From the NCBI RefSeq assembly GCF_900105585.1, contig NZ_FNRT01000002.1:1364001-1428000 (forward strand): DNA of 64,000 bases, written 5' to 3'. The notes beneath the pieces are model-generated. The model did no database searches. It had not been told where the DNA came from and saw only the letters and a list, made by a program, of their open reading frames with translations. Position 1 is the first letter of the stretch; every line of letters begins with the position of its first letter. This DNA comes from Nocardioides exalbidus (GTDB lineage: Bacteria > Actinomycetota > Actinomycetes > Propionibacteriales > Nocardioidaceae). The translations under genes were made by a program, and so were the position numbers. This document shows positions 56,958 through 64,000 of the stretch, piece by piece.

Positions 56958-57995
56958 CTACTCGACGGTGCTGTCGGTGAAGGTGTGGTCGGCCCCGAGG
57001 AAGAAGATCCCGGGGAAGGTCTCGAACCCGTCGCTGGGGTTGTCGCTCAGCTCGGAGCCCTCGATGGTGAGCGTGCCGGTGCGGTCGTTGGAGACGAAGA
57101 AGATCGCCCCGCCGCCCTCGCGCGCGCGGTTGCCGGTGAGGGTGGACCCGGTGAGCGTGAGGTGGATGTCGTTGCCGTCCATGTAGATGGCGCCGCCCGA
57201 GCCGCCGCCCGGCGATCCCGGGCGTGAGGGGTTCGCGCCGCGGCCGATCGCCGCGTTGCCCGTGAACGTCGAGTCGCTGATCCGCCACGAGACGCCGATG
57301 CTGCTGAGCGCCGAGCCGTTGCTGCACCGACCGCCGGTGAAGGTCGAGCGCTTCACGACCACGGGGCGGTCCCGGAACTGGTCGAAGACCCGCACCGCGG
57401 CGCCGCCGACGTCGGGACCGGTGCGCACACAGCGGTTGCCGGTGAAGGTCGAGTCGAGGATCGTGAGCCGGCCGCCCCGCGCGAAGATCGCGCCGCCACC
57501 CTCGTCCTCGCGGCTCGCGTCGCCGTCGGCGAAGCGCATCCGGCGGACCACCAGCCGCGGCGAGGCCTGGTCGTCACAGTGCGACGTCGTCCAGACCTGG
57601 GCCCGGTCACAGGTGTTCATGTAGAGGATCCGCCGCCGGCCCTCGCCGCTGAGCGTGACCGTGCCGCCACCGTCGAGGACGACCTTCGCGGAGGTGTTCA
57701 CGACCTTGGCGGTCTTCCTCATGACGATCGTGACGGGACCCGGACCGCAGTCGAACGCGATCCTCCCGCCCTTCGCCACCGCCCGGACGACCTTGCCCGA
57801 GGTGCACGACCCGGGCGTGCCGTCGCCGATCACGGTGTCGGCCTCGGCCCGGACCGATCCGTCATGCGGAGCCGATCCGATGGCACCGGATCGATATGAC
57901 GGATGCGCCACGGCCGCAGCCGGAGCGCCCGACGCCACCACTGCGACGACCCCGAGACCGAGGAGCGTCGCGGCGAGGGCGCCGGCGCGGATCAC
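56958..57995 (-). CDS. secreted right-handed beta-helix protein
   Basis: 345 residues with a signal peptide (about 1-31). Repeats of the type LTILDSTFTGN, WRISDSTFTGN, LTLTGSTLTGN, LTIEGSELSDN mark a parallel beta-helix like polymorphic outer-membrane or pectate-lyase-type proteins. GGGAIF and GGAIY are typical turns. No catalytic residues can be named. GTG 57995 overlaps the glutathione peroxidase stop, which is an odd partner for a secreted structural protein. Confidence 0.85.
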   Translation of the reverse strand: MIRAGALAATLLGLGVVAVVASGAPAAAVAHPSYRSGAIGSAPHDGSVRAEADTVIGDGTPGSCTSGKVVRAVAKGGRIAFDCGPGPVTIVMRKTAKVVNTSAKVVLDGGGTVTLSGEGRRRILYMNTCDRAQVWTTSHCDDQASPRLVVRRMRFADGDASREDEGGGAIFARGGRLTILDSTFTGNRCVRTGPDVGGAAVRVFDQFRDRPVVVKRSTFTGGRCSNGSALSSIGVSWRISDSTFTGNAAIGRGANPSRPGSPGGGSGGAIYMDGNDIHLTLTGSTLTGNRAREGGGAIFFVSNDRTGTLTIEGSELSDNPSDGFETFPGIFFLGADHTFTDSTVE

Positions 57996-58468
57996 AGCGC
58001 CTTCTCGATGTCCTTCGACAGCTTGGCGGGCTCCGTCGTCGGGGCGTAGCGGTCGATGACCTGCCCGTCACGGCCGACGAGGAACTTGGTGAAGTTCCAC
58101 TTGATCTTTCTGCCGAGCATCCCGCCCTTGGAGTCCTTGAGCCAGGAGAAGAGCGGGTGCGTGCCGTCGCCGTTGACCTCGATCTTGGAGAACAGCGGGA
58201 AGGTCACGCCGAAGTTCTTCTCGCAGAAGTCCGAGATCTCCTCCTCCGTGCCGGGCTCCTGGCCGCCGAACTGGTCGCACGGGAAGCCGAGGACCACGAG
58301 GCCCTGGTCGGCGTAGGTGTCCTGCAGCTCCTGGAGGCCCTTGTACTGGCCGGTGAACCCGCACTGGGAGGCGGTGTTGACGACGAGGACGACCTTGCCG
58401 TCGTACTGCGAGAGGTCGCTCTCGGAGCCGTCGATCGCGACGGCCGAGAAGTCGGAGAGAGAAGTCAT
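57992..58468 (-). CDS. glutathione peroxidase family (thiol peroxidase)
   Basis: 158 residues. The peroxidatic residue is Cys36 (NTASQCGFT), not selenocysteine; Gln (in FPCDQFGGQEPG) and Trp (KWNFTKFL) complete the tetrad. A second Cys in FPCDQF could resolve through a disulfide, so thioredoxin rather than glutathione is the probable reductant in an actinobacterium. Overlaps its neighbours by 4 bp on each side. Confidence 0.93.
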   Translation of the reverse strand: MTSLSDFSAVAIDGSESDLSQYDGKVVLVVNTASQCGFTGQYKGLQELQDTYADQGLVVLGFPCDQFGGQEPGTEEEISDFCEKNFGVTFPLFSKIEVNGDGTHPLFSWLKDSKGGMLGRKIKWNFTKFLVGRDGQVIDRYAPTTEPAKLSKDIEKAL

Positions 58469-59088
58469 GCCTGCGAGTCTGCCACCTCTGCCTCACCGAA
58501 CACGCCCCCGAAGGCCCACTCGGCCAGCGGCTTGCGCACGCGGTCGCGGTGGTCGCGGGCCGCGGTGCGCTCGTCGACGTCCGCCGGGTCGCCGGGAAGG
58601 CCGACGGCGATGCCGGTGAGCAGCTGGTGCGTGGCCGGTACGTCGAGCGCGCGGGCGAGGGCGTCGTGGTCGAAGCCGGCGAACTGGTGGGTCAGCAGCC
58701 CCATCGCGTGCGCCTGGAGGGTGAGGTGCGCCGCCGCCTGGCCGACGTCGTGGAGCGCGTAGTCGCTGAAGGCCGGGGCGTCGTCCTCCTCCCCGCTGCG
58801 GACGTGGGCGGCCGTGACGAAGACGACCGACGCCCGCGGCACCCAGCCGGAGTTGCCGCGGCTCAGGTTCGCCACGAGCCGGTCGTGGTTGGCCGTCCCC
58901 GGGACGCAGACGAAGAAGATCCACGGCTGGCTGTTGCCGGCGCTCGGCGCCCACTGGGCGGCGTGGAGCAGGGTCTCGACCTCGGCGTCGCTCAACCGGT
59001 GGGAGGCGTCGTACACGCTCGCGCTCCAGCGGGAGCGCATCGGCTCGGCGAGGAGCTCGGCGGACGGTTGCGGTGCTTGGGGGCTCAC
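58465..59088 (-). CDS. nitroreductase-family FMN enzyme
   Basis: 207 residues. SRWSASVYDASHRLSDAEVETLL and AAQWAPSAGNSQPWIFFV are the nitroreductase FMN-binding motifs; HDVGQAAAHLTLQAHAMGL and AVGLPGDPADV follow the family. It reduces nitro groups, quinones or similar substrates with NAD(P)H. GTG 59088 is used; a TTG at 59100 adds four residues. First gene of the nitroreductase-peroxidase-beta-helix operon. Confidence 0.88.
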   Translation of the reverse strand: MSPQAPQPSAELLAEPMRSRWSASVYDASHRLSDAEVETLLHAAQWAPSAGNSQPWIFFVCVPGTANHDRLVANLSRGNSGWVPRASVVFVTAAHVRSGEEDDAPAFSDYALHDVGQAAAHLTLQAHAMGLLTHQFAGFDHDALARALDVPATHQLLTGIAVGLPGDPADVDERTAARDHRDRVRKPLAEWAFGGVFGEAEVADSQA

Positions 59089-59133
59089 GAGGCGGCTCAA
59101 CCCGTGCGAGCCGCCCCGTGTTCCCCGCGTGGA

Positions 59134-60294
59134 TCAGCCCGTGGTCAGCGACAGGCCGTAGGCGCCGAGGATCTCGTTGACCGGCTGGAACCAGGTCTGC
59201 GGGTTGCTCGAGCCGCAGCCGCCGGCGATGCCGGAGGTCACGCCCTGGGCCTGGTTGCCCGAGATGACCGAGCCGCCGGAGTCACCGGGGTTGGCGCACG
59301 CGCTCATCCGCGAGAGGCCGTAGACCGGTCCGTTGGAGTAGTTGACCGTCTCGTTGCGGCCCTGGAGCGTGCCGCAGGTCCACTGCGACGTGCGACCCGA
59401 GCGGCAGATCGAGCTGCCGACGGCTGCGTCCTGCGAGCCGAAGACCAGCACGGCCTGGCCTGCGTAGTTGTAGACCCACGGCTGGGAGACCCAGTTGCCG
59501 TTGGTCCGCACGAAGGCGTAGTCGTTGCCGGGGAACGACGACTGCTCGAAGGTGCCCTGGGCCTGACCGAAGCCGGTGGTCGTCGCACCGACACCGCCGC
59601 AGTGGCCGGCGGTGACGAAGCCGCCGTTGACGGCGAAGCCCACGGAGCAGAGCGCGCTGTTGTTGATGACGTACTCGTCGCCGCCTCGGATGTCGGCGAC
59701 CGTGCGCGGCGCCTCGGACGAGGTGACCACGCGGACACTCTCGGCACCGCTGCGCGCGGCGAAGGCCTTGGCCACCTGCTTCGCGCCGGGTGCCGCCGTG
59801 ACGACGACCGAGTTGGTCGCCACGTCGACGTACCAGGAGTGGATCGCGCCGGCCGCCGACCCCGCTCGCTCGTCGAGCGCCGAGCGGTCGGCGGTGAGCT
59901 CCGCCTGACTGTGGCGTACGACGACCGCGCGGGCGCCGCCGCGACGGATGGCCGCGGCCTCCGAGCGGTCGGTGGTCGCCACCGACAGCCTGGTGTCGCC
60001 GTGGGCGATCCACGAGCCGGCGTAGGACGCGCCGAGCTTCTTCTCCAGCGACGACGCGACGGCCGGGGCCTTCGCCTCCATCGCGAGCCGGGCACGGACC
60101 TGGCCGGCGTCGATCCCGAGGTCGCGCTTCATCGCGGCCACGAGGCCGGGCGAGACGGCCGAGCGGTCGACCTTCGGCGCCGGGTCGTCCGGAGCCGCGG
60201 ACGCCGTCGGCGCCATGAGGGAGCCGAGCCCGATGGCTGCGGCGGCGAGGGTGGCGACCCCGAGGGTCGCGCTGGCAATGCGTGATCTGGACAT
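59134..60294 (-). CDS. secreted S1-family serine protease (alpha-lytic/streptogrisin type)
   Basis: 386 residues: signal peptide (1-33), pro-region (about 34-200) and mature chymotrypsin-fold domain starting near DIRGGDEYVI. Catalytic triad His231 (TAGHC), Asp258 (NDYAFV) and Ser339 (GDSGGS); six cysteines form three disulfides. The pro-region acts as folding chaperone and is cut off. ATG 60294 has AGGAGG 7 nt upstream. An S1 pocket like that of streptogrisin suggests cleavage after hydrophobic residues, but this is not certain. Confidence 0.95.
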   Translation of the reverse strand: MSRSRIASATLGVATLAAAAIGLGSLMAPTASAAPDDPAPKVDRSAVSPGLVAAMKRDLGIDAGQVRARLAMEAKAPAVASSLEKKLGASYAGSWIAHGDTRLSVATTDRSEAAAIRRGGARAVVVRHSQAELTADRSALDERAGSAAGAIHSWYVDVATNSVVVTAAPGAKQVAKAFAARSGAESVRVVTSSEAPRTVADIRGGDEYVINNSALCSVGFAVNGGFVTAGHCGGVGATTTGFGQAQGTFEQSSFPGNDYAFVRTNGNWVSQPWVYNYAGQAVLVFGSQDAAVGSSICRSGRTSQWTCGTLQGRNETVNYSNGPVYGLSRMSACANPGDSGGSVISGNQAQGVTSGIAGGCGSSNPQTWFQPVNEILGAYGLSLTTG

Positions 60295-60372
60295 GCTGGG
60301 ACCTCCTGCAAGAGCCCGAGAGAGAGGTTGCTTGTGTCGATCACCCCTGTGGAAGGGGCTCTTTCAACGTAG

Positions 60373-60384
60373 GGAAGCGCTTCC
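60373..60384. promoter_or_regulatory. LacI-type operator-like palindrome
   Basis: GGAAGCGCTTCC is a perfect 12-bp palindrome with the central CG of LacI-family operators. It lies 78 bp upstream of the protease start and 121 bp from the MFS start. No LacI gene is near. Confidence 0.45.
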
Positions 60385-60436
60385 GCGGAGGTCAACACGA
60401 CCAAGGTCGGGGTCTGTGACGTATTTCTGCGGAGGG

Positions 60437-60463
60437 TGTCGAATCCCGACGGGCCCGTTCGTG
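60437..60463 (+). promoter_or_regulatory. candidate ECF42-type promoter, MFS-DGPF operon
   Basis: TGTCGA (60437-60442), 17 nt, then CGTG (60460-60463), close to the TGTCGA-N17-CGAC site at 28699. It lies 43 bp before the MFS start. The fit at -10 is less exact than in the first system. Confidence 0.4.
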
Positions 60464-60505
60464 GAGTGGGTGAGAAGTCCTCCACCCACGATCCAAGGAC
60501 GCGAC

Positions 60506-62089
60506 ATGACCACCACCTCCGACACCTCGCTCGACACCGGATCCGCGCGTGCGACCCGCCGTGACTGGGCCGGACTGGCCGTCCTCACCCTCCCCACGCT
60601 GCTGATCTCGATCGATGTGAGCGTCCTCTACGTCGCGCTCCCCTCGCTGAGCCGCGACCTCCACGCCAGCGCCACCCAGCAGCTGTGGATCCTCGACATC
60701 TACTCCTTCATGCTGGCCGGCCTGCTGGTCACGATGGGCGGGCTGGCCGACCGGATCGGCAGCCGGCGGCTGCTGCTAGTAGGCGGTGCCGCCTTCGGCC
60801 TGGTGTCGGTGCTCGCCGCCCTCTCGCAGAGCGCGGAGATGCTGATCGTGTCGCGTGCGCTGCTCGGCGTGGCCGGAGCGACGATCATGCCGTCGACGAT
60901 GGCGATGATCCGCCACGTCTTCCGCGACCCCGCGCAGATGGCGCTGGCGATCAGCGTGTGGATGGCCTGCTTCATGGGCGGGATGACCGTCGGCCCCGTG
61001 CTCGGCGGCGCGCTGCTCGAGCGCTTCTGGTGGGGCGCCGCGTTCCTCATGGGCGTGCCGGTGATGGTGCTGCTCGTCGTGCTGGCGCCGCGGCTCCTCC
61101 CCGACGTACGCCCCACCCGCGGCGGGCACGGGCTCCCCGACGCGGCCTCGGTCGTGCTCTCGCTGGTCACGCTGCTGCCCGGCGTCTACGGCCTCAAGGA
61201 GGTCGCCCGCGGCGACCACCTGGTGGGCGCCGCCCTCGGGCTGGTCGTCGCGGCGGTCGCCGGCACCGTGTTCGTGCGCCGCCAGCGCCGCATCGCGGAC
61301 CCGCTGATCGACCTGTCCCTCTTCGCCGACCGGCGGTTCAGCGTCGGCCTCGCGACCTTCCTCGTGACCGGTGTCGTGATGGCAGGGGTCTCGTTCGCCG
61401 CCGCGCTCTACCTGCAGGGCGTGCTCGACCTGTCGCCCACCGCCGTCGGTGCGTGGATGGTGCCCCAGAGCCTCGTCATGCTGGCGGGCACGCTGCTCGC
61501 CCCGCGGCTGGACCAGCGCTTCGACACCGCCCGCCTCGTCGCCGGCGGCCTCGCCGTCGCGGGCGTCGGCCTCCTGCTGCTCGGCCTGCTCGACACCGAC
61601 TCGCTCGGCCTGCACCTGGTCGCGATGGTGCTCGCCGCCGGCGGGGTCAGCGTGCCGATGGCGCTGGTCATCAACCTCGTCATGGGCGTCACCCCGCCCG
61701 AGCGGGCCGGCTCGGCCGGATCCCTGATGGAGATGTGCGGTGAGCTCGGCGTCGCGCTCGGCGTCGCCACCCTCGGCTCGCTCGTATCCGCGATCTACCG
61801 CCTCGAGCTCCCCGGCCTGCTGCCGGCCGGCACGTCCACCGCGACCGCCTCGTGGGTCAGCGAGGGCGTGACCACCGCCCCCGCGGCCGCGGCCGGCACC
61901 CCCGACCTCGCCGGCTCGATCGTCGGCGCCGCCCAGACCGCCTTCACCGACGCCTACAACGTCGTCGGCGTCCTTGGCGGGGTCGCGCTCCTTGCGCTCG
62001 CCGTCCTCGTCCGGCGGGTGCTCGCCGCACCGGCGGACGCCGTCGAGATCCCTGCCGAGGAGGCCTTCCTCGAGACCACTGCCGCCTGA
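60506..62089 (+). CDS. DHA2-family MFS multidrug exporter
   Basis: 527 residues with about 14 helices, of the SmvA/LfrA/QacA type: TLLISIDVSVLYVALPSLSRD in helix 1, motif A GGLADRIGSRRLLL (about 78-91), and the GGMTVGPVLGGALLERFWW motif C region. It exports cationic drugs or dyes by proton exchange. ATG 60506 has AAGGAC 5 nt upstream. A DGPF protein gene follows 33 bp after its stop, and a sigma gene of the ECF42 type is nearby on the opposite strand. Confidence 0.92.
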   Translation: MTTTSDTSLDTGSARATRRDWAGLAVLTLPTLLISIDVSVLYVALPSLSRDLHASATQQLWILDIYSFMLAGLLVTMGGLADRIGSRRLLLVGGAAFGLVSVLAALSQSAEMLIVSRALLGVAGATIMPSTMAMIRHVFRDPAQMALAISVWMACFMGGMTVGPVLGGALLERFWWGAAFLMGVPVMVLLVVLAPRLLPDVRPTRGGHGLPDAASVVLSLVTLLPGVYGLKEVARGDHLVGAALGLVVAAVAGTVFVRRQRRIADPLIDLSLFADRRFSVGLATFLVTGVVMAGVSFAAALYLQGVLDLSPTAVGAWMVPQSLVMLAGTLLAPRLDQRFDTARLVAGGLAVAGVGLLLLGLLDTDSLGLHLVAMVLAAGGVSVPMALVINLVMGVTPPERAGSAGSLMEMCGELGVALGVATLGSLVSAIYRLELPGLLPAGTSTATASWVSEGVTTAPAAAAGTPDLAGSIVGAAQTAFTDAYNVVGVLGGVALLALAVLVRRVLAAPADAVEIPAEEAFLETTAA

Positions 62090-62122
62090 TTCGATCGACC
62101 CACCCCACGAAGGAGAACCACC

Positions 62123-62488
62123 ATGTCGCAGTTCCTGATGACCGTGCACGGCCCGGCCGACCTCGACCCCACCATCGGCAGCTACGGGTCCCAGGCCGAC
62201 TGGGACGAGGCCTTCGCCGCCACCGAGCGCTACAACGAGCAGCTCCGCGCCGACGGACACTGGGTCTTCGCCGGCGGCCTCGAGTCCGCCAGCAACGCCA
62301 GGGTCGTCGACGGCCAGGAGGGGGCGCCGGTCGTGACCGACGGCCCCTACCTCGAGTCGAAGGAGTACCTCGCCGGCTTCTGGATCATCGAGGCCGCCGA
62401 CCTCGACACCGCCCTCGGGCTCGCGGCGGAGGCGTCCGCCGCCTGCCGCGGCAAGGTCGAGGTGCGTGCCTTCGACGGGCTCGGCTGA
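62123..62488 (+). CDS. DGPF-domain (YCII-related) protein
   Basis: 121 residues. VVTDGPYLESKEYLAGFWII has DGPY in place of DGPF, and MSQFLMTVHGPADL is the usual start. GAAGGAGAA lies 5 nt before the ATG. Partner of the ECF42 sigma factor at 62780 and likely co-transcribed with the MFS exporter. Function unknown. Confidence 0.9.
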   Translation: MSQFLMTVHGPADLDPTIGSYGSQADWDEAFAATERYNEQLRADGHWVFAGGLESASNARVVDGQEGAPVVTDGPYLESKEYLAGFWIIEAADLDTALGLAAEASAACRGKVEVRAFDGLG

Positions 62489-62492
62489 GCGC

Positions 62493-62783
62493 TCAGTCGT
62501 CCAGCGCGTCCAGCTCCGCCAACGCCGACTCCCACCGCTCCCTGCGCTGGGAATCGGTCTGCTCCCACCACGGCGTGCCGCGCTCGCCGAGCCCGACCTT
62601 CGCCAGCTGCGTGCGGTGCCGGGTCGCCTTCGTCTCGGCGTCGGTCGTGGCCGTGCGCACCCCCGACCTGCCGCGACCGAGGTGGGACTTGAGCCGGGCG
62701 AGCTCGTCGTCCGGGATGAGGGGGTCCGTACGCCGCCAGCGCCGGCCGTCGACCACCAGCCACCTCTCGTCGTCGGTCGTCAT
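62493..62783 (-). CDS. small conserved actinobacterial protein
   Basis: 96 residues: MTTDDERWLVVDGRRWRRTDPLIPDDELARL, then a Arg-rich helix (about 30-47) and RGTPWWEQTDSQRRERW. I recognise this as a conserved small protein with no known role, sometimes mislabelled as Tol-related. ATG 62783 overlaps the sigma gene stop (ATGA), so it is the last cistron of the sigma operon. Confidence 0.78.
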   Translation of the reverse strand: MTTDDERWLVVDGRRWRRTDPLIPDDELARLKSHLGRGRSGVRTATTDAETKATRHRTQLAKVGLGERGTPWWEQTDSQRRERWESALAELDALDD

Positions 62784-64000
62784 GCTCCGCCGTCCTGTCG
62801 ATCGAGGGCGGCCAGCCGCCCGTTGAGGTAGCGCTGCTCGCGCGCGTTGGTCGCCAGTCGCGCCGCGAGGGAGTACGACGCCCGCGCACCGGCGAGCGAC
62901 CCCGACTCCTCGAGCAGGTGCGCGCGCACCGCGTGGACCCGGTGGCGACCGGCGAGCGCCGGGTCGTCGAGCAGCGGCGCGAGCTCGGCCAGCCCAGCCT
63001 CGGGACCCATCGCGGCGGCGACCGCGACCGCCAGGTTGAGCGTCACGGTCGGGTCGGGGAAGTGCTCGGCGAGCATCCGGTAGAGCGCGACCACCTGCAC
63101 CCAGTCGGTCTCCTCGAACGTCGCCGCCTCGGCGTGCACCGCGGCGATCGCGGCCTGCAGCTGGTAGCGCCCGACGTGCCCGCGGGGCAGCACCTGCTCG
63201 ACGAGGCCCGCGCCCTCCCGGATCGCCGCGGCGTCCCACAGCGAGCGGTCCTGCTCCGCCAGCGGCACCAGGTCACCGGCACCGTCGACCCGACCGGGAC
63301 GGCGGGCGTGGGTCAGCAGCATCAGGGCCAGCAGGCCGGTCACCTCGTCGTCGTACGGCAGCCGGGTGTGGAGGTCGCGCGCCAGCCGCAGCGCCTCGCT
63401 CGCCAGGGACCCGTCGACGAGGTCCTCGCCGGCGCTGGCCGTGTGGCCCTCGGTGAACACCAGGTAGAGCACGCGGAGCGCGGCGGTCAGCCGGTCGGGC
63501 AGCTCGGCGGGGTCCACGCGACCGAAGCCGACGCCGTGCTCGCGCAGGGTCTTCTTCGCGCGGCTGATCCGCTGCGCCATCGTCGCCTCCGGCACGAAGA
63601 AGGCTGCCGCCACCTGCGCCGTCGTCAGGCCGGCGACGGCGCGCAGCGTCAGGGCGACCTGGGACGCGGGCGTCAGCACGGGGTGGCAGCACAGCAGCAG
63701 CACGTCGAGGGTGTCGTCCCGCTCGACCGGGTCGTCCGCGACCTCCCCGGGCGGGTCGGCCCAGGACTCCTCTCGCGACTCGCGTGCCGCCCGCGAGCGG
63801 CGTACGTCGACCAGCCGGCGCGACGCGACCCGGACCAGCCAGCCGCGTGGGTGCTCGGGCACGCCGGCGGCGGGCCACTGGTCGTGCGCCGCGAGCAACG
63901 CCTCCTGCACGGCGTCCTCGCAGTCACCCCAGTCGCCGTAGCGCCGGGCGAGCGCGCCGAGCACGTGCGGTGCCTCGCGGCGCCACACCTCCTCGGGCGC
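62780..64000 (-). CDS. ECF42-type sigma factor, N-terminus outside the window
   Basis: At least 402 residues. Region 2 (DCEDAVQEALLAA), region 4 (LTTAQVAAAFFVPEATMAQRISRAKK) and the long C-terminal extension (DQDRSLWD-type motif EQDRSLWDAAAI; GRYQLQAAIAAVHAEAATFEETDWVQVV) match the first system. The reading frame stays open to 64000 (APEEVWRREAPHVLGAL), so the true start is likely beyond the edge. It should drive the divergent MFS-DGPF operon. Confidence 0.9.
   Translation of the reverse strand, partial: APEEVWRREAPHVLGALARRYGDWGDCEDAVQEALLAAHDQWPAAGVPEHPRGWLVRVASRRLVDVRRSRAARESREESWADPPGEVADDPVERDDTLDVLLLCCHPVLTPASQVALTLRAVAGLTTAQVAAAFFVPEATMAQRISRAKKTLREHGVGFGRVDPAELPDRLTAALRVLYLVFTEGHTASAGEDLVDGSLASEALRLARDLHTRLPYDDEVTGLLALMLLTHARRPGRVDGAGDLVPLAEQDRSLWDAAAIREGAGLVEQVLPRGHVGRYQLQAAIAAVHAEAATFEETDWVQVVALYRMLAEHFPDPTVTLNLAVAVAAAMGPEAGLAELAPLLDDPALAGRHRVHAVRAHLLEESGSLAGARASYSLAARLATNAREQRYLNGRLAALDRQDGGA

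Overview
The window is a stretch of chromosome from a high-GC actinobacterium, most likely a Nocardioides-like member of the Nocardioidaceae. This rests on the strong G/C third-position bias, heavy use of GTG starts, an AlkB-rubredoxin fusion, a polyphosphate glucokinase, an RqlH-type helicase with a phosphoribosyltransferase tail and two long ECF42-type sigma factors with DGPF partners. I saw no rRNA, tRNA, CRISPR array, phage module or transposase.

Layout. 1-10.8 kb: housekeeping and stress genes (TerC start behind a probable yybP-ykoY manganese riboswitch, a flavin disulfide reductase, an AAA ATPase, Zwf, an amino-acid permease with a universal stress protein, Fpg glycosylase, a ClpX-type zinc-finger/HTH protein, a lipoprotein, Aat, an EcsC protein). 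10.9-20.6 kb: one long minus-strand gene train joined by 4-bp overlaps or very short gaps: response regulator, histidine kinase, carboxyltransferase, biotin carboxylase, HMG-CoA lyase (leucine catabolism), then two sulfotransferase-like proteins with a degenerate relative between them. A TetR gene lies just beyond it. 21.5-28.5 kb: ferritin, SWIM protein plus SNF2 helicase, dipeptidase, and a frameshifted MFS pump. 28.7-30.4 kb: the first DGPF/ECF42 pair. 30.4-36 kb: RqlH helicase, SigE-like sigma factor with a membrane partner, SGNH hydrolase, ComB-like phosphatase. 36.1-39.3 kb: a proline-poor collagen-like secreted protein and a DUF559-like gene enclosed by a mirror arrangement of palindromes. 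39.3-45.2 kb: M13 peptidase, secreted protein, quinone oxidoreductase, M15 lipoprotein. 45.2-48.7 kb: alkane hydroxylase, TetR, MFS. 48.9-51.4 kb: DrrAB-like ABC exporter with PadR. 51.5-55 kb: polyphosphate glucokinase, MarR and MMPL exporter. 55.2-60.3 kb: malic enzyme, small acetyltransferase, a nitroreductase/peroxidase/beta-helix operon, and an S1 protease. 60.5-64 kb: a second ECF42 system controlling (by inference) an MFS pump and a DGPF protein.

Features that cut across genes: (i) at least 18 genes have a TANNNT hexamer exactly 6-7 nt before the start codon, which places the start codon at the transcription start (leaderless mRNA); (ii) three copies of an intergenic repeat built on CACCGGATATCCGGTG; (iii) GTGAGTC/GACTCAC hairpins, one of them inside a coding region; (iv) several clean operator-like palindromes next to regulators (alkB, mcc operon, ABC exporter, MMPL exporter).
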